Part shown: one piece after another, positions 21,984 to 34,539 of the stretch | Layout: every line of letters begins with the position of its first letter | How positions within the stretch are numbered: position 1 is the stretch's first letter | Origin: Choanephora cucurbitarum | Taxonomy: Eukaryota; Mucoromycota; Mucoromycetes; Mucorales; Choanephoraceae | Length of the DNA stretch: 64,000 bases | Assembly (NCBI GenBank): GCA_025331435.1 | Contig: JAIWNI010000079.1 | Location: 62,001 to 126,000, forward strand | Direction of reading: 5' to 3' | Notes under the pieces: model-generated | What the model was told of the DNA's origin: nothing | Seen by the model: only the letters and a program-made list of their open reading frames with translations | The model's database searches: none | Position numbers and translations under genes: made by a program

Positions 21984-22692
21984 AATTGAAGAAAAGTAAA
22001 AAGAAAGAAAGAAAGAGGGAAGGTACTTGTTTATAAAGTGTTTGATCATCCTATTCGACCAATAATAAAGCGAGTTGATATCTCTTATCCAATGAAAGCA
22101 GTAACAGAAATCGATGATGTCTATTATTCCCCCCCTTGTTTTAAAATGAAGACGCGTCTGTTCATTTGATAGGAGACATTATGGGATCAATGAATCTTGG
22201 ACAGTGTTACCTAATTAAACTTTTTCTGTAAATAAAATAGTGATGCTTCACTACCTTAAAGAGAGGATAGAACAGTCAATTCTCAGATGTACGCATCCAA
22301 TGTAGTACATGTCAGTATAGATAACAATAGCTTAAAACAGTTCTCATCACTCTTTTTTGAAAATGACATGTGATTATGACTCTCCTTTAGAAAATGAACG
22401 CGGTTAGTATTGAACTATCCTAAACTAAATTCTCTTATAAGCTATTCGTTATAAAAGGAATATTTAAAGAGGTAATATCTACACTATGGATTGAATAGAT
22501 TTCAAATAGTTATTCATTTTGTAACGCCCCACATCTGTATCACATGATTTAAACACAGTTAATATTCAAACTCTCTCTTTTTTTTTCATATATATATTAC
22601 CTTTTTTTTTTTTCTTATAAAGAAGAACAACCAAAGAAGCGAAAAAAGAGAGAGAGAGAGTAAAGGCAAAAGTTACATTAGACTGTTTATCC
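21984..22692. other. Divergent intergenic region
   Basis: About 700 bp between divergent genes. Apart from the TATA-like element above and AT/GA tracts at 22590-22665, no gene or RNA is seen. Confidence 0.5.
22030..22038 (-). promoter_or_regulatory. TATA-like element of the HNH-protein gene
   Basis: Reads CTTTATAAAC on the minus strand, about 50 bp before the chosen ATG at 21983 and followed by a pyrimidine-rich run. It supports the 21983 start over an in-frame upstream ATG at 22049, which would lie upstream of the element. Confidence 0.5.
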
Positions 22693-24225
22693 ATGCCTTG
22701 GTTTCGTTCAAACACTTTTTATGTTTCTGCTTCATTGTTCTGTTTACCGATGATGGCAGCCTGTTTTGTTGTATGTTTACCACTCTTGTTGTGTTCTGTT
22801 GGTAAGTAGACTACATCGATACTTATACTGTAGACTAAACAGTCATTAGCAACACTTTACCTTATTGCCTGGGCAACCTATTATATCCATGCTGATACCA
22901 AATCTGAATTCAGCTTACCCTATCACCCTATTCGAGTCCTCAAGGTCAATCAGATTCTATTGGGTCAATTGATTGGCTGGTTTACCTATCTTCCCCTCAT
23001 GTTCTCTTATGTTCATTGGCGATTTTGGCAGCTGGGTTCAGGCCGTTTTCAAGAGGTGGTGAGGTAAACAATTGAGTCATGGAATGTAATCTGATAGGCT
23101 ATTAAGACTCGATTCAGTTTAGATGTTCCCTTTAATGAATCATGTAAATTAGACGTCTATCATCCTGACAAACGATCGGATGGTCAATTGGCCCGTATTA
23201 TTGTCTTTATCTATGGTGGCAGTTGGGGATCAGGATCCAAATTACTCTATGCCACACTGGCTAATACGCTGAGAGAACTGGGTTATGTGGTGGTTGTGCC
23301 TGATTATCGAAAATATCCAGAAGTGATGATCGATGAAATGTATCAAGATATTCGTCAGGCCATTCAATGGACACATCAGCATGCTATTGAAATCCATGGT
23401 AACCCTGAAATGATCTTTGTCATGGTAACTTAGCAACCGATTAAATGTTGTCAGTTGTATCTCATGTCTATATTAGGGTCATAGTGCAGGTGCTCAATTG
23501 ACTGCTCAAGTGGTCTTGTCGGATATGATTGAACAGGTTAAATACGATGAAAGTATGCAGTCTACACCCCCTCGTGTCAGTGAAAAACATGATCCAGCCA
23601 TTAAGAAACACGATCTCAGTAAAGCACATCCTGGTGACTTTTTACCCTTGGTGGAAGGCATTTTATTGTAAAGCTATATTCTTTTTTTAAAAAAGAGGCT
23701 CCTATTGATATGCTTATTGTCTAGATTCTCAGGTGTATATGATATTGCCTCTCATCTGTCTCATGAAACAGCAAGAGGTGTTGAGAAATTGTCTGTGATG
23801 TCACGTGTGATGGGTGGAACAGAAGAAGGCTATAAGGCCAATTCACCTATTCACCTTATTCAGAATCATGCTGATTTATTTGCTGAATCTGAAGATTTGC
23901 TTGATTTATGGCCTCGTATCTTGTTTCTTCATGGTCAAAAGGATACCACAGTCAATATGGATCAATCAGCCAATATGTTCAACACCATAGGCAAATTGTT
24001 TCCTGCCGATCGTCGACAAGAAGTAGATGTTCGTATGCGATTGTATAAGCGTATGGGACATGCAGAACCTGTTATAGGTAAAAGTAAACATAATCCATCC
24101 TTCTCTTTTGGTTTCTAAACTGTTTATTAGCTTTGATGTCCAATATCTTTAGTCGAAAGACAGAACAGGCATTATTAAGAGACATTCAAGAGTTCGTTGA
24201 TATGCCTCAATATACAGATGAATAA
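22693..24225 (+). CDS. Membrane-anchored alpha/beta hydrolase (prenylcysteine methylesterase/BD-FAE-like)
   Basis: Six exons (22693-22801, 22850-23063, 23118-23424, 23477-23667, 23725-24077, 24131-24225) give 422 residues. Two or three hydrophobic segments occupy the first 110 residues (ASLFCLPMMAACFVVCLPLL, ATLYLIAWATYYI, LIGWFTYLPLMFSY). The hydrolase core follows: YGGSWGSG oxyanion loop, VVVPDYRKYPEVMIDEMYQD, nucleophile elbow GHSAGAQL (serine in exon 4), LFLHGQKDTTV with the acidic residue, and KRMGHAEPV with the probable catalytic His. The layout of membrane anchor plus BD-FAE core resembles plant and fungal isoprenylcysteine methylesterase-like proteins of the ER/Golgi. The substrate is not determinable; a general carboxylesterase is the alternative. 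Confidence 0.85.
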
Positions 24226-24251
24226 AAAAAGCATAAATAAAAATGACATAG

Positions 24252-25121
24252 TTATAAAGAGCTAAAGAAGTTCCATAGCTTACTGAATCCTTCTTCACCA
24301 CCAAAATACCAAATCAACATGCTTGAACCAATAGCAGCACTGGTCCATTGTCTATTGCTGGGATGGCTGGAATGAGTAGTGTTGTCTTTAGGAGTCGGTT
24401 CCATGGAATAGGTATGTACAGGTTTAGTTTCTGTAGGTGTAGTATTTGAAGATTCAATGTGTATAGGTTCAGCATTGACTGGTTCAGCTTCCGTAGGATT
24501 ATTCTCAATAGTAGTAGACTTGGTAATAGTAACAGGATCAAGTTCGGTTGGTGTCATTGGTGAAAGAGTATCTTGTGTCTTTTGTCGTTTATCTCTTGAG
24601 CTTACTTTCAATGCAAAAGCCTCTACCCAGAGAGGATCCATACCATCTAAGTCGTCATCCACTAATTCCTTCTTGATATCCACTGCTTTCTTTTCCTCTG
24701 TTGTTTCTTCTACTTGAGATACAAAAGTAGGACTCAAGACAGTCTTCCTGAAGGCATCGTTCAGAGGATGAGGTTTGCTTTCTCTGTTGGATTCTGTCTG
24801 AGGTGAAAATGGCTTTCGACTGCTTCTTCGCTGAGCAACTTTCATATCAAATGCATTGACCCAGTCTGCATTCACTACTGAATCTTCTTCGGGTTGTACA
24901 TGAATAGAAGAAGGAGTACCCACAATTTTAGCCGTTTGATGGGTCAAGAGGTCAATGATAATTTCATTCTTTGTACCCGAAACAGGCAATTTGTTTTCTT
25001 TAGCCAATTGAATAAGTTCAGTCTTCTTCATTCTTCTGAGAGAAGCCTTTGTCCATTCTGAAGCCAAATAGCGACTTGAATGAAAAGAAGCTTTATGGAT
25101 ATGTTTAAGTAAGAGAGACAT
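24252..25121 (-). CDS. Mitochondrial SAP-domain protein with C-terminal membrane segment (Aim34-like architecture)
   Basis: Intronless; I chose Met at 25121 (289 residues) over the upstream in-frame Met at 25223 because it begins a classical matrix-targeting presequence, MSLLLKHIHKASFHSSRYL. A SAP motif follows at about 26-60 (SLRRMKKTELIQLAKENK, then VSGTKNEIIIDLL). The middle is disordered and Glu/Thr/Pro-rich with a repeated (W)V(E/N)AFxxKV unit (WVNAFDMKVAQR and WVEAFALKVSSR). The C-terminus has a single membrane segment, TSAAIGSSMLIWYF. The order presequence, SAP, TM is like yeast Aim34, whose function is unknown; homology is inferred from architecture. Convergent stop codons with the hydrolase gene are about 26 bp apart. 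Confidence 0.78.
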   Translation of the reverse strand: MSLLLKHIHKASFHSSRYLASEWTKASLRRMKKTELIQLAKENKLPVSGTKNEIIIDLLTHQTAKIVGTPSSIHVQPEEDSVVNADWVNAFDMKVAQRRSSRKPFSPQTESNRESKPHPLNDAFRKTVLSPTFVSQVEETTEEKKAVDIKKELVDDDLDGMDPLWVEAFALKVSSRDKRQKTQDTLSPMTPTELDPVTITKSTTIENNPTEAEPVNAEPIHIESSNTTPTETKPVHTYSMEPTPKDNTTHSSHPSNRQWTSAAIGSSMLIWYFGGEEGFSKLWNFFSSL

Positions 25122-25573
25122 TGACAAATAGAATAAAGGAAAAACAACAAGGGATGTATTATAAACCTCAAAAAAAAAAATAGGAAGGGGTGGCTTATCC
25201 AGAATCATATGGAAATCATGCAAGCCTTACTGAGATCATTTAAAGTACCGCTTACTACATCTTTTGATTGTTTTTCTAAAAGAAGGGGAGGGAGAAACTA
25301 GCTGCAGAAAGAAACTGACAACAATGAACATGCGACATGATTTGATCCATACAGTCAACTCTCTTACTGTTTCGTTAGATCAAGTACTGTGTAGTCTCTC
25401 TCTCTGACTTTTGGTATCATAACAAAACAACGTTCTATTACTTGATTCATAAGATAGATTTTGCTTGCATGTATGAGGTGGTTTTTTTTCGGGGTCTAAA
25501 ATAGTTTGAGAATGGTCGGCATAAACGCCCTCTTTTCTTCTCTCTCTTTCTCTCTTTTCTTTATCTTTACAAA
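25122..25573. other. Divergent intergenic region
   Basis: 450 bp between the SAP-protein gene (-) and the stress-protein gene (+). CT-rich tract at 25390-25410 and again just before 25574, likely core promoter initiator. No gene seen. Confidence 0.5.
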
Positions 25574-26325
25574 ATGAATACCGACAGTACTTTACCTCCT
25601 CTTCAAAAGACTGATACCCTTGTTCATTCACATCCCGAGGAAATACCTGATTTGACTCGTGTTGTCCTTATCTGTCTTGACCCTGACTCAGCTGAAGTCA
25701 CTTTCCATTGGGCAATGGAAAACTTCATTGAGCCTCATAAAGACCTTGTAAGTCATTTTTCTTAGTGTGTGTATATAGAGAGTTTACTTAAGCTGTCTGG
25801 TATTGAAGGTTGTCTTGGTACATGTGCGTCAGATTGATATACCAGTGGCTCCTTATATCAACTCAACTGGCTATGTAGATGATGTGAGTGCTGAAAGAAG
25901 AGAAGAAAGTCATCATCTCTTAAGAACCTATGCCGAAAAACTTAGTAAACACAAGGTAAGGATGACAAAGAAAAAAAAATGGCTCTTGTATTAAGAAGTG
26001 TGAGTAGATTGCCTGTAAAGCAATTTCGATGGTAGGAGATCCAAAACTGGAACTCTTGAGAAAAGCAAAAGAAATCAAGTCAGATGTTGTCTTGATGGGT
26101 GCCAGAAAGATGGGCGCCATTAAGAGGTAAGAGAATATGGACAGTGTAACATTTCTTCATGAGCTCATATGCTAGAATAGAACCTTGTTGGGTAGTGTGA
26201 GTGACTATCTGGTTCATAACTGTCCTTGTACGGTGATTGTTACTAAACCTGAAGAAGTATCACACCACGAAGACCGCCGCAAATCTATTGCATCACTGAC
26301 ATCGAATCCCGACAGTACCAAATAG
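25574..26325 (+). CDS. Universal stress protein (UspA-like) family protein
   Basis: Four exons (25574-25747, 25809-25955, 26008-26126, 26181-26325) give 194 residues with one Usp domain. Visible elements are the first strand RVVLICLDPDSAEVTFHWAM, VVLVHVRQ, a helix ending YAEKLSKHK, SMVGDPKLELLRKAKEIKSD, VVLMGARKMGAIKRTLLGSV and SDYLVHNCPCTVIVTK. The ATP-binding signature G-2x-G-9x-G-(S/T) is met roughly by GARKMGAIKRTLLGSVS. A short disordered N-terminus and a basic, Ser-rich C-terminus flank the domain. Role in stress tolerance is inferred from family. Confidence 0.92.
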
Positions 26326-26935
26326 TTTATCCAGTAAAAAAATGATGGATACATATGAATAAAACCCTTAGGGATTCGCTTTCTTTTTTGTTATCAAGAT
26401 AATGTTAACTTTCTCTCTCTATGTTAATTGAATTCATCTGAGTATTATAGCTGTACCTTTGGTTATTAACTCTGCGTCTTGGCCAATCAGATAAAGATTG
26501 ATCTCTCCTTTAAAATGATGGTTACTACGACATTTAATTAGTTATGTGTGCGCACCGTTTAGCTTATTATTACAGCTATGAAGGTTTTCTTAGATCATAG
26601 GCTTTGATTTAGTAATCAATTGTCATTGTTCCTGGAGTTAATTTCAGTTGATTGTATTGGTCTTATTTCACTCTAACCAATAGAATGGTAAGGTTTTGCT
26701 CTCTTTCTCTTTTAGAAAGGACCTTACTTAACTCATTGGAAAATTCAGTATGATACATTGATTCGTAAAATCAAAAAAAAAAAGTCTTGTTCTAGCCAGT
26801 TTCCGAATCAAAATCATGATGATATCATTATACTTCTATTTAAAGTATAAATGACTTTTTTGATTCACCTATAAATCTAATCGCTGTTTTTGTCTTTTCT
26901 TTCCCTTTTTTTGTCATTTAATTCTATACAAAACA
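26326..26935. other. Intergenic region with TATA-like element before the DGK gene
   Basis: 610 bp with no ORF of note. CCTATAAATC at about 26870 lies about 65 bp upstream of the diacylglycerol kinase ATG, followed by a pyrimidine-rich run, and is a likely TATA box. Confidence 0.5.
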
Positions 26936-28907
26936 ATGCTAGATACCAGTGTTACACCTACTTTGCCTGAAGATAGCATACATCATTCTACAAAGCCTGT
27001 TACAGGTAATAGACGAATTCAGTCAACACTAAGCCCTTTTTTTCTTATTCATTTTTTTTTTATAAGCTCAAGACTTTGCTCCTCAACCTGCTCAGACAGA
27101 CAAGCCTTCATCTAGTTTTTCTTCCAGTGATGACGATGATGATGAATCACCTTCTACACCTACTGTAGCACCAGATATCGAGACAACCAAACGACCCAGT
27201 ATGCACCTAGACAATCAAATCATTCGTAACTCAGTCAAGTTAGATGACACCACCTCTGAAGGAAAACCCAGTATCTATCTCTTTGTCTTTGTCAACCCAC
27301 TCTCGGGGGATCGAAAGGGTGGTGATTTAGTGACTCTGCCTATTCAACATTTCCGCTTAAGACGATTCCCACAAGTACAAGTAGAAATCCATAATATTCT
27401 CGATGAAGAAGATAGATCCAGTGCTATCAAGAATATTCAATTGATTGAAGCCAAATTGAAGCTTGGTCAAATACCTGATATTGAATCTGACAGTAAAGAA
27501 AATGAAGGCGAACAGAAAGCCACGCTCTCTCCTGCTGTTCAAACAAGGCATATTCATGTCTGGAGTGCAGGTGGTGATGGCACTGTCATGAGTGTGTTTG
27601 AACTGTTGGTTTCTCACAAGATTGATCTTGACCAAGTGTTTTTTTCATGTAATTTCTGAATTCTGTAAAAAAAAAAACAATTTTCTTATGTTCTAAATTT
27701 AGGCATTCCATTCGGCACCGGTAATGACTTCAGTCAGGTCCTGGGATGGGGTCGTACAATTCCAACAAAGAATATTCTTGGCTCAAAATTACAAAACTTG
27801 GAAGAACTGATCTCGGATAGACTAGAAAAATCAGAAGCCGCTCGTCTGGATATCTGGCAAATCAAGATGACTTCCTACCCTTCTGGTTACGTATGTGAAG
27901 CTGGTCCCAAAGAAAGAAGAGATGGTCATGACGTTGCTGAAGTCAAGGGATCTGGAGAAGAGAAGCCAGAAAACGTGTTAGTGCGAAAGATGTCGAATTA
28001 CATGTAAAATAACACTAGTGTATGGCGTGTAGTTTATATGTTGTATTGACTTATTTTCTATAGTAGTCTAGGTGTTCAAGGTTATGTGGGTTCAGGGTTT
28101 GAAGCCCATCGATCAGGAAACCGTTTGGGCAACATGTTTGTGTATGCTCATGAAAGTTCTAAATGGGTCTTTTGGAGACACTTTCCCAACTTGAATCGTT
28201 TCATCAAGAACTTTACACAAAATGGTCAACCTGTTCTTCAATGTTCTTTACCAGAAGAAAAAAAATCAAATGTATCCAATCAGATGGCTGAAATCACTAG
28301 AAACCCAATTGATATGGTGATTCAAAACATACCTCATATCTGGTAAAAAAGAAAAAACTTTAAATAGCCTTATGTCATCCTAATAAACTAATTTAGGGGA
28401 AGAGAAGTTGACTTATGGGGTGAAGCACGCTCAGGTTTAGATGCTGTCACAAATCGTTCAGGTCCAACTGATCCAGCCTCTTGGAAACCTCAAAGAGCCA
28501 ACGATGGTCGATTGGAAGTCATGACAATTGAAAATATGACAAGTTACCTCAAGAAATTAGCCAACATCAGACATCATGTGTCGCGCATTGGCCAGTTTGA
28601 TTCGCCTTTTGAAATCAACTTTCGAGAACCAGAAGATCATATGAAAGAAACCGATAAACTGGCAGACAACACATCTGCCTGGACAAAGACAAAGGCATTT
28701 GTCAAGGACAAGAAGCGCCACAAGTTTGAAAAGAAGAACATGCTGTGTGTTATGTGTGATGGTGAATTCTATGAGATAAAAGATCCCAAATCAATTGCCT
28801 TTGAATGCTTTGCTCAGATTTGGACACTCGGTAGAAATGATGAACACCAAGGTAGATTGGTCAAAGATGAATTAGATGCCCAACAAGACAAGACAGTTTC
28901 TCCTTAA
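26936..28907 (+). CDS. Diacylglycerol kinase
   Basis: Phosphorylates diacylglycerol to phosphatidic acid. Five exons (26936-27005, 27067-27648, 27703-28003, 28064-28342, 28397-28907) give about 580 residues. Catalytic motifs are in order: FVNPLSGDRKGG, WSAGGDGTVMSVFE (the GGDGT nucleotide loop) and PFGTGNDFSQVLGWG, split by intron 2. The accessory domain follows: LGVQGYVGSGFEAHR, NRLGNMFVYAHESSKW, and REVDLWGE with GRLEVMTIEN. The N-terminus (about 1-80) is disordered and Ser/Asp-rich, with no C1 zinc finger or EF-hand, so it is a simple catalytic-core DGK. Membrane targeting must come from elsewhere. Confidence 0.93.
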
Positions 28908-29379
28908 TGTTTCATACCAATTTGATTCCCCTTTCTCTTTCTCCATGTATACTTATTTATTATATGTTATTCTAATGATTATCTCCCCCTCTTTCTAATC
29001 TAATATTAAAAAAAAAATACATAATCCTTCGGGTAAATATTAAAGAGGGCTTGTTTCTGATTCATTTAGGATACAATGAGTTTCTTTTTTTGGAAGTAAA
29101 TATTCTTTGCTCATCAAAGTATCACTGTGGTCAAAGTCTAATGAGAAGCAGTGGTTGACTTCAGATGCAAGTTCAAGCTATACTTTGAAAATAGAGTTAT
29201 TTAAGTTCTTGACCTTAGTAGTGTATTGGTACAAAGACAGTTATCTGATAATAACTTGGGAGAAAAAGAATGCAATAGAAGGAAAGAAGTTACCTTGATT
29301 TTAAGAAAAAAAAAAAACTTGAGTTTTTTTTTTCGCGAAACAACATGTAACATAATTGACTAAAAAGAAAAAAGAGATA

Positions 29380-29451
29380 TTCCCCAACGGGGAATCGAAC
29401 CCCGGCCGTGTCGGTGAAAGCGACAAATCCTAGCCACTGGACCATTGAGGA
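29380..29451 (-). tRNA. tRNA-Glu (UUC)
   Basis: 72-nt cloverleaf read on the minus strand. The acceptor stem TCCTCAA pairs with TTGGGGA (one U-G pair). The anticodon loop CTTTCAC gives UUC, and the T arm is CGGGG TTCGAAT CCCCG. No intron and no encoded CCA. The next base is a discriminator A. A pyrimidine-rich A run downstream (T-run in the minus sense from about 29373) fits a Pol III terminator only loosely. Confidence 0.93.
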
Positions 29452-29496
29452 TGATATATTTAAGTAAATTATAATGTAAAATAAATTCATATAAAA

Positions 29497-29506
29497 GTCA
29501 CGTGAC
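29497..29506. promoter_or_regulatory. Perfect E-box palindrome GTCACGTGAC upstream of tRNA-Glu
   Basis: A 10-bp palindrome, the optimal Cbf1/bHLH-Zip site in fungi, 46 bp upstream of the tRNA 5' end. Pol III genes do not need it, so it may be chance, a chromatin-boundary site, or regulate another gene. Confidence 0.5.
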
Positions 29507-32500
29507 TTTTTGGTATGTGCGGTCCGAACATTGCTTATCTTACCGAACCTTTTATTTTTTTGACAGTAGTTTAACATGTATAACATGTATTTTGTCTTCA
29601 TATAGTTTAAGTAAGGTGTAAGAAAAGAGACAGAAGCAAATATTTTGAGTGGATTATACAGTTTCATTTGGTTCATCTGAGTATCAAGAAAACGAGAAAA
29701 AAAAAGAAAGGCTCCGTTTATTCTGATTTTTACAAGTGTAATTGTAGTAGTTGATGTTGTAATAATTCCATCCTTAATTTCAAACTGAGTAAATTATTAT
29801 TGATCATCATGATTGTTCTATGTAGCTGGTTGTTTTTGGACAGAATACTACTTATATAGAAGACGCAATTGTAGTTCTAGTTGGATTTAGATATGCTGTA
29901 ATTATACTCGTATTATAGTTGTAGTGATGATTGTATGTGTGGTTGTATTTATATTTTATGTGCTACTACTTATGATAAGGCATGCTGCAGTCAATGTCTG
30001 ATTGCCAGTCATCTCTTATTTATTTATCTGTAAGCAATGAACCAAAACAGACAAGCTTTATTATTCTTATATACAGATAGAAGCAATAAAAAGTATCGGG
30101 TATCTGCTTCAGTTCAGATAGGATTTGAGACAACATTGCTTCTGGTAATCTGATAGTGATAGAAGAATATCTGCAGATTCGAAATTGTGTTTTCACTCTC
30201 AACTTGTTATATGCTTGAAAATAAGTCTTTATAAAGTGTTGGAATCAAAACTCGAATAATGACGACTCGTGATGATGTTTACCTCAACAAAGCTCGTTTC
30301 TTTTCCTTCCTACGAATGTTATTCCTGTCGTATTTGGGCATGCATTCAAACAAGAAAATATAAAATTTGGAAATTCAATTAATCATCTCACGAAAAGATA
30401 AATGTTATTTTGACACTATCTGCCAAAATAACAATAAACCAAACAATGCTCACAAAGTTGGAAACCTAAATTACATTAAACATTACCAAAGGGAAGACGG
30501 AAATTAAGCATATAGCAAGTGCTAGCTAAAAAGCGATGAAGTGATATATAAGGCATTCAATGTGCGTAGCTAACACATTGAAAGCATGATCAGACTTATA
30601 TTCATGGATTCTCCTTTTTCTCCAATACCGAAAATAGTTATATGACATGGTACATTATTATAACAGGATGGTTGCATAGGCCTTATAAAATCAAGGTAGC
30701 AGCAACTAACAATACAAGCAATGATCCTAGAGATTTCACTATCAGAAAAGAATAAATCATTACTTGGATAAAGATAGTTCTGAGACACACACACAAAGGG
30801 CTTGTCTATCATTATCACACTATATAAACTGATCTAACATCCAACGAAACAAGTGAACAAGTATGAAACAGTTAAGCCTGATATATTCAGATACTTTCCA
30901 AGACACAACACATATCTTGATAGAGCATAAATAGCTTCTCATCAGGATATAAACCTAGTTGAAAATATATCTCCACCTTATTCAAGGCGGAGGATGAGAT
31001 CTGGCTACAGACATCTTTTTATAAAGGTGACCAGTCATCTCAGTAGGAAAATTGCTCATACAGATAAAATTGTAACGGAGTGATGGATTGAAACCGAGAT
31101 AGAAATAGTATATTAACACAACATGAACGTGCAGTAGAATTAGTTCCCTCTCTTTCTTTTTAATAAAAAAAAATCGAGTTTCCTCTCATTGAATTTATCT
31201 GAGCCTGCAAATATCACAATTGCGCTTTATGCAATCATCAACTGAGATGATGTAGAGAGCTTGAATATACTTGCAAAAGGTCAGAACAAATAGAATTCCT
31301 TTCTTCTCTACTGCGTTGAATTGATCCAACAAAACTGTAGTTAATTTCAAGATGCTTACTTTTGTCTCTATTATAACATCCTTCTTCATGCACATTAAAG
31401 ATTCACATGTCTATTACTCACTTCTTTTTATCTGAAATGCAGACATAAAAGTTGCCTTCAACACACTCTAAAACTTGAGTGATAGAAGTTTTAGAAAAAA
31501 TGCCTCTACATTGAAATTATCGTTTATTATGACACTAAGAAGAGGATTGCTTAGAAAGCACAGAGTGCTTTTGATGTGTTCGAGAGAGATCATTCAAATC
31601 TGACCACTGACGCTTTTTCACCAACGGCTGAAGAAAAAGAAGATAGTGAAGTCATTAGATACGATTTTGCAAGCAAGCAAGGGAAGCCAACACCTCCAAC
31701 TCTACAAGCCTTGGATTTTTCTCTGGAAACATGTGTAACTTTTACAATATTCGCCATCAGAAAAGATCAGAAGATTCTGAAGCTGAAAGTCACTCTGTAG
31801 GAAATCCATGGTATGTCAGTTATCTACTTTGTTTAATAATTTTTGACAACAGTTCTACTACATCTAATGAAGACCTTACACATGTTGTTGAGAGTAGTAC
31901 TCGTATCACCAATCAACCAGTTACTAACAGTCAAGATGATAGACGAGCCTGTTGGAGATTGCATCTTAACGATACTTCTTTTCACAAGCGTAGCTTGAAG
32001 CCATTGGGAAATATACAATGTGGAAGTAGAATAGAGTCCCAAAACAGCCTCTATGTTTTGCTTATACACAATGCTGTCAAATGATAAAGTATTTTTGAAA
32101 AACTTTGCTTCTTTTGCTTGCTGAATCCAAATAAGTATTAGATTTAGTTTTCTACCTTTCATGGTAACAAAAAAAATATGACTGATAAAGAAAACACTGC
32201 CGATGTAGCAGCATAATACGATTCATTGTATTGATTTCTTTTGTTGGCTATAAAGAAAGAACAAAAACAAATAAAGCTTTGTTGAGAAACAGAATCAGAA
32301 GAATTCTATCTGGTAATAGAGTTGTTTACACAATCGTCAAAAGCTGATCGTCTACAAATTAAAGCGGTTTCGCTATCCTTGGAATTTGTTTTGAGCTCTG
32401 CAAAAAAAGCTTTTCAATCGGCTTCTTTTGCCAATTGAGTATTGCTATCACAAAATGTTTATGAGGGAATGCTTTATGTCACTTGAATGGATGTAGAGTC

Positions 32501-34518
32501 AATTGTTACTCATCAAATTGATTAGTAAATAACAATAGAAACCATTTAAGCCATAGCTTTTCTCTGGGATTGCTTGGTACTTTTTCTACTATAATGAGGT
32601 ATAGACCATTGGATGGAGTGTATTAAATTAAACTTGACCGAGTAAAAATACTCCAAAAAAAACAACAACGGATTTTTCCAAGAGTTTATTTTCATGCATG
32701 ATTTGCATCTGGACTGATAACTGAAATTCGTTACACTTGATTTTCATAGCAAACGATGCTATCAGCATCAATTTCTCCTGGAAAGGAAAAGTAAGACTAT
32801 AAGGTTGGTTTGAGTTGTCATTGTTTATATTTTCGTTTCTTTTTGCATGTAATTCGTTTGATCGGTTTCCATTAATCTTATTATCTGTCTTTGGGTGGGT
32901 CATTGACTCTCTTTATTCATTTTTTTTATTTAGCTCTGCAACTGTTTTTTTATTTTAGGACTACATACAATTTTTATTCAGTCTTTCTCTTCTTGAAAGA
33001 TAATTAGTTTGGAAGAGTATAGGCGTACACTATCTTGCCAATACATAGTGATTATTATGTGCAAATTCATCCAAGTAAAGCCTCCTGTTTCAGAGTATAC
33101 ACAAATGCATAGGCGAAAGACATTTTGTTAGCCTAGGTATACATTTAGAAATGAAAAACATCGCTTCCCAAGGCATTGAATTAGCTTTCATACTCAATTC
33201 TAGCGTGTGAACTACTGAATTCTTGTATGAGTTAGAAAATGGCCATAAACTGAAATGGAGATAGCATTTTCTTTGTCATAATCGCCACTTTTTTAATCAT
33301 CTTTGTCTCAAACTTAATGATTGTTTGTCGCAATAGTGACAAATTTTTGTAAAGACGTATCCTGTTAATTCTAGCTTTTGAATCTGTTGCCAGTTCGTAC
33401 CACTCATGCGTACGAAGGAAAAAAAAAGTTGTCTTAGGTCAACCTTACTAATGACTCTAAAATATGTAAAGAAATGAAGATGAGGCTAATTGGAACTTCT
33501 GTCTAATAAGTATTTTTAGGATTGTTATTTGTTTGTTATCTAGTTTGTTTGTAACACAATTGATTATCGAAAGTATTTTGCATGTAAAGCTCCCCCTTTT
33601 TTGTCAAACTAAGTAATAATTAAAAGGTATTGAATAGGCATTGGGCATTCAAAGCTAAAAGTCAACAAAAAGAGAAGTAACTCAATAGAATGAACAAATA
33701 CCCTTTTACAATTCAATAGCGACGACCTTCTTTTTTTCTAAATGACCATAGGCTTTGGATCATAATTATTGACAAGAGAGAGAGCAGGTCTATTTGTTTC
33801 ATAGTGATTCGTCGAACTTCATAACCTGTCAGAAAAATCTCAGGAGCTACTCATGTCATCTGCGTAGGAATAATCAGTCTTAGACTAATCATGAATAAGC
33901 ATTCGGTTGATACCAAACATTAGAGCACTGTGTTAAAGAGATAGTCAAAATAACTATTCAAGCTTATCAATCTGGTTCGTACTATTAACATATCTTTTTT
34001 TTTTAGCCAACGATTGGATGTCAATGGATTGATATGTTTAGGTGTTAAAAGTGTATGAAACAAAACTTTATCTCTTCTTTTTAAAGAATTTTTGGGATAT
34101 AGAAAGGTGCGAAAATCTTGACATCATCTTATTAACTTATCGAACATAACGACCAACCAGTTTTTTTCTGTTGTTAAAGCGAGGAAGTTTCTCATGTGCT
34201 TCGCATTTGTTCAGCTGCCATTTATCTAAGATTTCATATGGTCAATACGAGAAGGGCATCGATATCTAATCTAAAATCAATAAAGAAAAAGGAACAATTT
34301 CGAACAGATACACTTAATAAGAAATCATTACTTCTGTTTACATGATGCTTATGTGACACAAAGTAAACATTTACATCGCCAGTTCGGTTCATGGCTTCAT
34401 TTTGAGAATGTTTTGATTCAATCAGAGATAATTCGCACGCACACAAACCTTGTTGTCAATCTTTTTCTTTTTGTAAACTAATTTTTAGTGAAAGAAAAAG
34501 AGAAGATATGTATATTCA

Positions 34519-34539
34519 GCTTATCTCATTTAGATAAGC
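34519..34539. promoter_or_regulatory. Inverted GATA-site pair upstream of the MFS gene
   Basis: GCTTATCT, five bases, then AGATAAGC: a perfect 8-bp inverted repeat in which each arm is an AGATAA GATA-factor site. It lies about 610 bp upstream of the MFS start. Paired GATA sites typically mark nitrogen- or iron-responsive fungal promoters; target gene is inferred. Confidence 0.55.
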
